From Actinomycetes bacterium (GTDB lineage: Bacteria > Actinomycetota > Acidimicrobiia > Acidimicrobiales > Palsa-688), in the NCBI GenBank assembly GCA_021827225.1, contig JAKAXG010000011.1:1-20429 (forward strand): 20,429 bases of DNA. Direction: 5' to 3'. A program made the translations under genes and the position numbers. This document shows positions 14,621 to 20,429 of the stretch, one piece after another; position 1 is the stretch's first letter; each line of letters starts with the position of its first letter. The notes beneath the pieces are model-generated. The model worked only from the letters and a program-made list of their open reading frames with translations, made no database searches and was not told the origin of the DNA.

Positions 14621-16047
14621 TGATGCTCACATTCAGGTCTTCCAGCCGGGCACTTCAAAGGCGATCCGCGCACCCCGAGAAGGTGCGGGGAATGAACGCC
14701 TCTCTGACGCTGCCGACCAAGCCCGGCCCGTTGCGGGAACGCATGCCCGATCGGCGGATCGTGACCCGCCGGCAGATGGCCTGGGCGGTGATCCTGGCTG
14801 TGGTCGGCGTGATCGCCGGGTTGTACACCGTGGACGCGGTGAACTCGGCGGCAGGGTCGTTTCCAGCCGTGGTGACCACCTCCAAGGTCTACGACCTGAA
14901 CTTCGCGGGGACCGGAAAGATCACGTCGCTTCTGGTGCGGGTGGGCCAGAAGGTCGCCTCCGGGCAGGTGGTGGCCCGTCAGGACACCACCGCCCTCAGT
15001 GCCCAGGTGGCGGCCGACGAGAACGTGGTCAAGGCCGACCAACAGGCCGCCGCCCTTTACCAGACGCCGCAACTCTCCTCGGCGCAGCAGGAGCAGGACG
15101 CACTCCAGGTGCAACAGGCTCAGACCGCCCTGGCGAACGCGCAGGCGGCTCTGACCACCGCCGAAGCGAGCGGGAGATCCGCCGTGAGTGCCGCCCAGTC
15201 GGCTGTCACGAACAGCGGACAGCTCGCCGCCTCCGACCAGTCACGCTACGGTCAGGCGTGCCCCGGGGGTCCTGTCCCCCCCGCCCCCGATCTGGTCGGC
15301 TCCGGGCTGCAGGCCGCGCAGAGCGAGTACGCCCACTGCCAGGACCTGCAACTGCAGATGGATCGCGACGTAGCTGCCTATGAACAGGAACAGGCGCAGA
15401 TCCCGGTGGTGGAGAGCCAGGCCCAGGCGGCGATCAACCAGGCGCAGGCGACGGTGAACTCCGCCCAGGCCACTCTCAACGTGAGTGAATACCAGCAGAC
15501 CCTTCAGTCCTCGCCGACCGACCCGGTCGCCGAGGCCCAGGCCCAGGCCCAGCTGAGCCAGGCGGAAGGCCAGCTGGCGGTGGCCCGGCAGGCCCTGGAC
15601 GACGCCACCCTCACCGCGCCGGACAGCGGCACCGTGGCCGAGGTCTACGGTGCGGTCGGGGAATACGTCGGCCCCGACGGCGTGCACCAGTACCAGGCGC
15701 CGGCCGCCCTTCCCTCCACCCAACCGGCACAGTTCCAGCTCTTTCCCAGCCCGTCGGTGGCCGCCGGCGGCAGCGCCTCGACCGGATACCAGCCCCTAAT
15801 GGAGTTGATCGGCGGTCAGCAGCAGGTGATGGCTCAGGTCCCGGAGAGCCAGGTGTCGAAGCTGAGCGTCGGAAAGATCGTCCCGGTGGCGGTGGGAGCG
15901 CTCCACGCCAGGGTCACCGGGACGGTCTCCAGCGTGGTGCTCAACGCCACCCGTTCGACTTCCGCCGTGACCTACGACGTCGTGGTGACACTCGATCGCA
16001 CCGTGGCCGGGCTCCTGCCCGGCATGAGTGCCAGCGTGCAGTCGTGA
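14620..16047 (+). CDS. HlyD-family membrane fusion (adaptor) protein
   Basis: 475 residues from a GTG sharing one base with the preceding TAG (TAGTG); ATG 14623 is the next codon, and ATG 14692, with AAGG 8 bases before it, is a good alternative that drops 24 residues. Order: basic cytoplasmic N-terminus, a single membrane helix (~53-71), the first half of a lipoyl-like domain (AGTGKITSLLVRVGQKVASG), a long Gln/Ala-rich coiled-coil hairpin (~125-320, with two cysteines in a central insert containing CPGGPVPPAPDL), the second lipoyl half (LTAPDSGTVAEVYGAVGEYV), then a beta-barrel domain ending GLLPGMSASV. HlyD-type proteins bridge an inner-membrane transporter to the exterior; here the partner is most likely the downstream GT2 rather than an ABC transporter, as none is encoded in the window. 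Comparable pairings are Alg8/Alg44 and BgsA/BgsB. Confidence 0.85.
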   Translation: MMLTFRSSSRALQRRSAHPEKVRGMNASLTLPTKPGPLRERMPDRRIVTRRQMAWAVILAVVGVIAGLYTVDAVNSAAGSFPAVVTTSKVYDLNFAGTGKITSLLVRVGQKVASGQVVARQDTTALSAQVAADENVVKADQQAAALYQTPQLSSAQQEQDALQVQQAQTALANAQAALTTAEASGRSAVSAAQSAVTNSGQLAASDQSRYGQACPGGPVPPAPDLVGSGLQAAQSEYAHCQDLQLQMDRDVAAYEQEQAQIPVVESQAQAAINQAQATVNSAQATLNVSEYQQTLQSSPTDPVAEAQAQAQLSQAEGQLAVARQALDDATLTAPDSGTVAEVYGAVGEYVGPDGVHQYQAPAALPSTQPAQFQLFPSPSVAAGGSASTGYQPLMELIGGQQQVMAQVPESQVSKLSVGKIVPVAVGALHARVTGTVSSVVLNATRSTSAVTYDVVVTLDRTVAGLLPGMSASVQS

Positions 16048-16060
16048 CGGGGGGGCCGTC

Positions 16061-18010
16061 GTGCCGGTGACCATCGACGCCAGGGGACTGGTCTTTCTCC
16101 TCTTCGACGCGCTCGTGCTCGCTGTCATGGTGCTCGGCCCCATGACCCGCAGCTACGACCGATCCGACGCCGGCTCCGGCCAGGTGGTGTCGATGACCCC
16201 GCCGCTTCGACCGAGCTATCTCCGCTGTGGCAGCTTCCTCGGGGTCTCGTTCGTCGTGTCCGGGATCATCATCGCCCTGCGCTCCCCCAACCTGGTCCAG
16301 GGCTACCACCACCTGGTGGCGGCGCTGATGACCCCCGCGGTCCGCGATCCGGCCACGGTCGAGGCATTCACCAAAGCTCTGTTGCCCGTGTTCCAGGTGA
16401 ACCTCATCGCCTTCGCCTTCGCCCTGGCCACGGTGGTCGACGCCACGGTCGGGCGCCGGATCATGATCATGCTGAACGCCGGCCTCTTCCTGCTGACGTC
16501 GGCGGTGATCGACGCCCTCTTCGGGATCGCCGTCATGTCGCTGCGAATCCCCGTCGGCCCCGCACCCCTGGTCGACCTCGTCCTGCAGTACACGCTGGCG
16601 GGGATCATGCTGCTCCGTCTGTCCTTCACGTCCTTCCAGCTGCCCAGGAAGACGTCCACGACCATGGTGCGCCCCTCGGAGTGGAGGGCGGACCTGATCC
16701 TGCTGCTCTGCTTGAGCGTCGGAGGCCTGGTGACGGCGGCGGGTGCCACCTACGCGGCTCTGCATTTCGCCAGCGGCCCGATCTGGGTGGCGGCGATCGC
16801 CTTCGCCTGCCCCCCGTACTTCATCATGGCGAGCACGCTCTGTCTGGGCGGGATCCGGCTACTCGTCCACCATCGAGCGGAGCCGACGATGGACCGGCCG
16901 CCGCTGGACGTGATCATCCCCGCGTTCAACGAGGAGTCGGTCATAGCGGGGCTGCTCGCGTCGCTGGACGCAGCAGCGGGCCGGTACCGGGGGCCGGTCA
17001 GCATCATCCTCTGCGATGACGGATCATCGGACCGAACCGTCCCGGTCGCACAGGCCGTCATGGACAGCTTCGGTCACGCTCGGGGGCGGATCGTCCGGGG
17101 CAATCACAGCGGCAAGTCGGCTGCCCTCAACCAGGCCCTGGATCTCTGCACGGCTCACTTCGTGTTCCGGGTCGACGCCGACTGCCAGGTGCATCCGGAC
17201 TGCTTCGTCTACTCGATACCGTACTTCCTCCGAGACCCGCAGGTCGGCCTGATCAGCGCACTCACGCTGCCGAAGGAGCCCTACACCACCTGGATCGACC
17301 GCATGCGGCTGTTCGAGCTCCTGGTGATCTTCGGGTTCATCCGGCCGGCGATCGACCTGATCGACGGGATCATGTGCGTGCCCGGAACCTTCACCGGGTT
17401 CCGGCGCGCTCCGGCACTGGCCCTGGGCGGATTCGTAGAGGGCATGTACGGCGAGGACGTGGAGTTCACCTTCTGCATGGCCCGGCTGGGGTACCGGGCC
17501 ATCATCGACACCCGGATCATCTCCTACGAGGACGTTCCCAACACCCAGCGCCAGCTGCGGATACAGCGGACCCGGTGGAACCGCGGCGGTGCCATGGCGT
17601 TCGCCCGGCACGTACCCGTGGTCACAGGCTTCGGCGGTCCGAGGTTCTGGTTCTTCGCGACCCGCCAGGCCATGAGGCGGGTCATCATGCCGCTGAGGCT
17701 GAGCCTCCTCTGCTACCTGCTGGCCGACGCCCTATTCAACCCGACCGTGCACGTGAACCTGGCCCGGGTCGGCGCCATCGTCGCCCTCCGGGCGTTGCCG
17801 GCGATGGTCCAGACCGTCGGCTGCGCCTTGTACTACCGCCGGGGACGGGAGCTGATCTGGCTGCCGTTGCAGTACGTATTCGCCACCTTGAAGCACTACT
17901 ACGCGCTCGAGGCCCTGCTGAGCTTCAATACCCGGCCGGTATGGCGGGGTGCGGAGGCCGGCTCCACGGTCCCGGCGGGACCCCTGCACCCGGCCGCCGA
18001 CATCCCCTGA
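16061..18010 (+). CDS. Membrane-embedded processive family-2 glycosyltransferase (polysaccharide synthase)
   Basis: 649 residues from GTG 16061, chosen because seven Gs end 5 bases before it; it starts 13 bases after the HlyD stop. About seven N-terminal membrane segments (10-270) are followed by a GT-A domain (~280-510) and about three more segments (~540-630). GT2 motifs seen: PAFNEES (287-293), CDDGSSD (318-324), the metal-binding VDAD (D372, D374), GED at 464-466 in the TED/general-base place, and QRTRW at 502-506 fitting QxxRW of processive synthases such as cellulose, hyaluronan and alginate synthases. It should polymerise a nucleotide-sugar on the cytoplasmic face and thread the chain outward. 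No PilZ domain is present, so cyclic-di-GMP control by that route is not evident. The neighbouring GH26 protein hints at a beta-mannan or mixed beta-glucan product, which is inference. Confidence 0.9.
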   Translation: MPVTIDARGLVFLLFDALVLAVMVLGPMTRSYDRSDAGSGQVVSMTPPLRPSYLRCGSFLGVSFVVSGIIIALRSPNLVQGYHHLVAALMTPAVRDPATVEAFTKALLPVFQVNLIAFAFALATVVDATVGRRIMIMLNAGLFLLTSAVIDALFGIAVMSLRIPVGPAPLVDLVLQYTLAGIMLLRLSFTSFQLPRKTSTTMVRPSEWRADLILLLCLSVGGLVTAAGATYAALHFASGPIWVAAIAFACPPYFIMASTLCLGGIRLLVHHRAEPTMDRPPLDVIIPAFNEESVIAGLLASLDAAAGRYRGPVSIILCDDGSSDRTVPVAQAVMDSFGHARGRIVRGNHSGKSAALNQALDLCTAHFVFRVDADCQVHPDCFVYSIPYFLRDPQVGLISALTLPKEPYTTWIDRMRLFELLVIFGFIRPAIDLIDGIMCVPGTFTGFRRAPALALGGFVEGMYGEDVEFTFCMARLGYRAIIDTRIISYEDVPNTQRQLRIQRTRWNRGGAMAFARHVPVVTGFGGPRFWFFATRQAMRRVIMPLRLSLLCYLLADALFNPTVHVNLARVGAIVALRALPAMVQTVGCALYYRRGRELIWLPLQYVFATLKHYYALEALLSFNTRPVWRGAEAGSTVPAGPLHPAADIP

Positions 18011-18013
18011 GAC

Positions 18014-18904
18014 TCAGCCCTCGCCTCCCGGGTCCGACGCCGGGGAGTCGACAGGGAGGCCCCGGGCGCCCCGGCTGACACGGACCAGACCGGCGCCGGT
18101 GACGATGAGGACCAGAGCCACGAAGGCGGCCATGAGCACGGCGAATCCGGTGAAGGCCAGAGATCCGAATCCGTGGCTCGCCGAGGAGGCGGCAACGGGA
18201 ACGGCCGTCGGCGCCGGCGTCTGTCCCGAGGGGATCTGGCCCACGGCCAACCGGGAGGCCACCGTGGTGGTGGTAGTGGTTCCGGTCGCCGAGCTGCTGG
18301 CAATGGCGGGCGGCCTGGTGGGCGTGGTGAGCGCCAGCGTGGTGGCCGGCAGGAGCGGTACGGTCGTGGTCGCCACGGCGGCGACGGTCCTCGGCGACGT
18401 GATGGTGGTGGACGATCCGCCCGTCGTCGACGTGACCGTGGTGGTCGCGCTCGAACAGGCGGATGTCTGGCCGGTCGTCGAGGCTATGAGGGTGCGGGCA
18501 CCGCCGGAGTGACCGGGAGGGGTCTGACGCTCGGAGAAGTCCACCTGGTAGTAGCAGGGCTGCCCGGTCGGCAGACGGACCGTCCAGGGCGCGCGGTCCG
18601 TCGCGTCGAGAAGCTGCTGGGAAGCCCCCGGCTGGTATGTCCCCGAATGCGTGACCCAGCTGGACAACCAGTAGTCGCTTCCCTGACAGCCGGAGAGCAG
18701 GACGGCGGTCGCAGATGTGGAGCCGACCTGGATGTCGACCGCGCACGTCGCGTCGCTTCCGTAGACGGCGGTCGGCGTGCCGCTGGCGAAGGACGGACCG
18801 CCGGCCACCACCAGGGCGCCGGCGCAGGCGAGAGGAGCGAGGCACAGAGCGGCACGTGCGCTGGCGCGCACCCTTCGGCCGGAACGGTTGTCTCTAGTGG
18901 TCAT
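18014..18904 (-). CDS. Secreted cell-wall protein with LAFTG (sortase E-type) sorting signal
   Basis: 296 residues from the ATG at 18902-18904, with GGGAG 6 bases upstream. A signal peptide spans about 1-41 (RRVRASARAA, a hydrophobic core, then SFAS). The mature N-terminal domain (~42-145) contains several cysteines (ATCAVD, SGCQGSD, QPCYYQ) and is of no family I recognise. A Thr/Ser/Pro-rich linker (~150-235) follows, then LAFTG at 249-253, a hydrophobic helix and RVSRGARG, the layout of a sortase substrate; LAxTG is the class E sortase motif of high-GC Gram-positives. The tail after the basic residues is unusually long (~14 residues). The start overlaps the upstream regulator gene by 11 bases. 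Its stop faces the GT2 stop with 3 bases between. No sortase gene lies in the window. Confidence 0.8.
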   Translation of the reverse strand: MTTRDNRSGRRVRASARAALCLAPLACAGALVVAGGPSFASGTPTAVYGSDATCAVDIQVGSTSATAVLLSGCQGSDYWLSSWVTHSGTYQPGASQQLLDATDRAPWTVRLPTGQPCYYQVDFSERQTPPGHSGGARTLIASTTGQTSACSSATTTVTSTTGGSSTTITSPRTVAAVATTTVPLLPATTLALTTPTRPPAIASSSATGTTTTTTVASRLAVGQIPSGQTPAPTAVPVAASSASHGFGSLAFTGFAVLMAAFVALVLIVTGAGLVRVSRGARGLPVDSPASDPGGEG

Positions 18905-19574
18905 GTTCGGCTCCCAACTGCACCGCCAGAGCGACCGCTTCGACGGTGCTGTGCGCGTTGAGCTTGGTAAGGACGTTCCGGATGTGTGTGCGCACCGTCT
19001 CGGGCGAGCAGTACAGCCGGGCGGCAATGCTGTGGCGGTCGTGACCACTCGCGAGCAGGCTCAGCACCTCGCGCTCCCGGCGGGTGAGGCTGGCCAGACC
19101 GCCCTTCGCCGGGAGGTGCCGGTCGGATGCGTCGCGAAGCAGCGATCTGAGCAGTGACGCGGGGACCCGCAGGACCTCCCGCCGGGCGGTCTTGACCGCA
19201 TCGACGAGGTCTTCGGGAGAGTCGGTCAGCGTCACCACGCTCACCGCCCCGGCCTCCACTGATTTCAGGGCTTCCGAGGACAGGGGGGAATCCACCAGTA
19301 CCACGACGGCCGGCGGGTCAGGCATGCCGCCGATGGCGGAGATGACTGCGGATGACGACGTGCTCGCCGTCGAGGCATCCACCAGGACGACGTCGGGTCG
19401 TCCCGCTCGGATCACCTTTTCGACCAGCTCGGGTTCACGGACCCAGTCCACGGCCAGAACAGCCGGGTCACCCTGTAGGAGGTTTCTCAGTCCGTGGCCC
19501 ACAGAGGCACGCTCGTCGAAAACCAGGATCCTGAGCTGGGGAGTGGCCTCACCGGCTCCCACCGGCTGCGTCAT
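18894..19574 (-). CDS. NarL/FixJ-type response regulator lacking the receiver lysine
   Basis: 226 residues from ATG 19572-19574, which shares one base with the preceding TGA (TGATG). The C-terminal LuxR-type helix-turn-helix is clear (SLTRREREVLSLLASG and SPETVRTHIRNVLTKLNAHS). The N-terminal receiver-like domain begins LRILVFDERASVGHG. It keeps the probable phospho-acceptor D66 (DVVLVDAS) and a Ser (VLVDSP) in the Thr/Ser place, but the conserved Lys in the GAxGYLxK element is lost (GAVSVVTLTD). It may therefore be a phosphorylation-impaired or independently regulated transcription factor. It lies in an operon between a second such regulator and the LAFTG surface protein, which are its likely partner and one likely target. 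No histidine kinase is present nearby. Confidence 0.85.
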   Translation of the reverse strand: MTQPVGAGEATPQLRILVFDERASVGHGLRNLLQGDPAVLAVDWVREPELVEKVIRAGRPDVVLVDASTASTSSSAVISAIGGMPDPPAVVVLVDSPLSSEALKSVEAGAVSVVTLTDSPEDLVDAVKTARREVLRVPASLLRSLLRDASDRHLPAKGGLASLTRREREVLSLLASGHDRHSIAARLYCSPETVRTHIRNVLTKLNAHSTVEAVALAVQLGAEHDH

Positions 19575-20278
19575 CAGGCACTCCCGCGGCCGGTGTCCAC
19601 CAGGGTGCCCTGATGCGCCGGTCGGGATTCGTCGAGCGGCTGGCACGGATCCAGTAGGTGCAGCCGGCGGGCGATGGCCATCGTTTCCAGGCGGGTGTGG
19701 GCGCCGAGCTTCCTCATCAGTGATGCGACATGCGTCCGCACCGTCGTCACCCGCACCCCCAGGGTGGTCGCCATGCCGGCGGTGTCCTTACCAGCAGCCA
19801 GAAGTTGCAGGATCTGGCGCTCCCTCGGCGTGATGGAGAGCAGACCTGTCTCCGCCTGACGGCTCGGCAGCGCCGCCCGCGCGCTCGTCGACAGTGCCGC
19901 CCGGGCCAGGCCCGCACGTCTCCGCCGGACGGCTTCTCTCACCAGAGCATGGATCGCTTCGAAGTCGTCGTCTTTGGTGCCGATCCCGTCGACGCCGGAT
20001 TGCCTGGCTCCCTCGACGACAGCACCGGTGTCAACACGAAGAAGGAGCACCACGGCCGGCGACGCGCTGCTGCGTCGCCGACCCAGACTGGCAGACAGTT
20101 CGGACAGCGGTGTGACGCCCAGGCCGACTACGCAGGCGTCGCAACCGATCCAGTCCCGCATCGCCAGCGCCGTGCCAGGATCGGTGACCTCTTGGACCAC
20201 GGTGTGACCCTGATTCCTGAAGTGCTGTGCCATGAGCGCGCCGAAGATGGGGTGATCGTCCCCCAGCAGGAGTTTCAT
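19574..20278 (-). CDS. NarL/FixJ-type response regulator lacking the phospho-acceptor aspartate
   Basis: 234 residues from ATG 20276-20278. The receiver domain has the acidic pocket LLGDDHPIF (D7, D8) and the conserved lysine (DGIGTKDD), but the phospho-acceptor position reads Gly52 (CDACVVGLGV, where DxxLLDLxMP is expected), and the Thr/Ser site is also not recognisable (VVLLLRVD). The LuxR-type helix-turn-helix is intact (SITPRERQILQLLAAGKD, then TTVRTHVASLMRKLGAHTR). A polar ~25-residue tail follows. It is the first gene of the three-gene minus-strand operon and overlaps the next regulator by one base. Its defects complement those of that regulator. Ribosome binding site is weak; family rules suggest action without aspartyl phosphorylation. 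Confidence 0.85.
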   Translation of the reverse strand: MKLLLGDDHPIFGALMAQHFRNQGHTVVQEVTDPGTALAMRDWIGCDACVVGLGVTPLSELSASLGRRRSSASPAVVLLLRVDTGAVVEGARQSGVDGIGTKDDDFEAIHALVREAVRRRRAGLARAALSTSARAALPSRQAETGLLSITPRERQILQLLAAGKDTAGMATTLGVRVTTVRTHVASLMRKLGAHTRLETMAIARRLHLLDPCQPLDESRPAHQGTLVDTGRGSA

Positions 20279-20429
20279 ATCCGGCGCTGGCCTGGATATG
20301 AGCAGTTCATGGTCAGCACAAATACGCGGAAAGGCGTTTTACTCGGCCCCCGCACCTTCTGTAGCCCCATGGAGGAACACTGGCAGCACCTGTGCAGAAT
20401 TTCGGTACGCGAGCGTACTGAGCAGGACC
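20279..20429 (-). promoter_or_regulatory. Upstream region of the regulator operon
   Basis: These 151 bases are less GC-rich than their surroundings and precede the first gene of the operon, so its promoter is expected here. On the minus strand a poor candidate is TTGTGC (around 20317-20322) with an AT-containing CATATC about 15 bases later; this matches consensus only partly. Two palindromes lie further upstream (20386-20395 and 20405-20418). The window ends here. Confidence 0.35.
20405..20418. promoter_or_regulatory. Perfect inverted repeat, possible operator
   Basis: GTACGC and GCGTAC are separated by two bases, forming a perfect 6-bp dyad about 127 bases upstream of the first regulator. 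Such a dyad suits a dimeric helix-turn-helix protein, perhaps one of the two NarL-type regulators, but no second copy was seen to support a regulon. Confidence 0.3.

Noticed and set aside
14620..18010. Type I secretion or drug efflux system based on the HlyD protein
   Set aside because: No ABC transporter, RND pump or outer-membrane channel gene is present; the adjacent partner is a polysaccharide-type GT2.

Overview
The window is high-GC DNA with actinobacterial hallmarks: GTG starts, an SCO6745-family protein, an LAxTG sortase motif, NarL-type regulators, and long spurious antisense frames typical of high third-position GC. An Actinomycetota genome, plausibly Acidimicrobiia-like, fits best; the lineage is inference from protein flavour only.

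Left part (1-7516) is mostly metabolic. Minus strand, reading right to left: serine acetyltransferase (cysE) and cysteine synthase (cysK) with an ATGA overlap, a 793-residue membrane protein fusing a kinase-like domain to an LPG-synthase/flippase-type membrane domain, an SCO6745-family protein, a 52-residue membrane peptide, and the first 17 codons of a probable acyl-CoA dehydrogenase. Divergent from cysE on the plus strand are a quinone-oxidoreductase-like MDR enzyme and an SDR dehydrogenase.

Middle part (7517-10181) holds a 359-base leader with a small in-frame upstream ORF, then a secreted protein of six tandem ~106-residue domains, each with a VCK motif and a second cysteine. Three strong hairpins follow it.

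Right part (10182-18010) is the most interesting: four tightly packed plus-strand genes encoding a cytoplasmic sulfatase/phosphatase-superfamily enzyme with Thr at the formylglycine position, a membrane-anchored protein with two GH26-like domains (the first lacking catalytic residues, the second intact), a HlyD-type membrane fusion protein, and a multi-TM processive family-2 glycosyltransferase with DxD, GED and QxxRW motifs. Together they look like a synthase-dependent exopolysaccharide locus: the GT2 polymerises and translocates, the HlyD protein assists export, the tethered GH26 protein binds and trims the product, and the sulfatase-like enzyme may handle a substituent. The pairing of GT2 with a HlyD-like protein parallels Alg8/Alg44 and BgsA/BgsB, but the rest of the combination is one I do not recognise as a described system.

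Converging on it from the right edge (18014-20278, minus) is a three-gene operon: two overlapping NarL/FixJ-type regulators with complementary defects in their receiver domains, then a secreted protein with a C-terminal LAFTG sortase-E-type signal. These are candidate regulators and a cell-wall partner of the polysaccharide locus. I saw no tRNA, rRNA, CRISPR array, IS element or phage gene.
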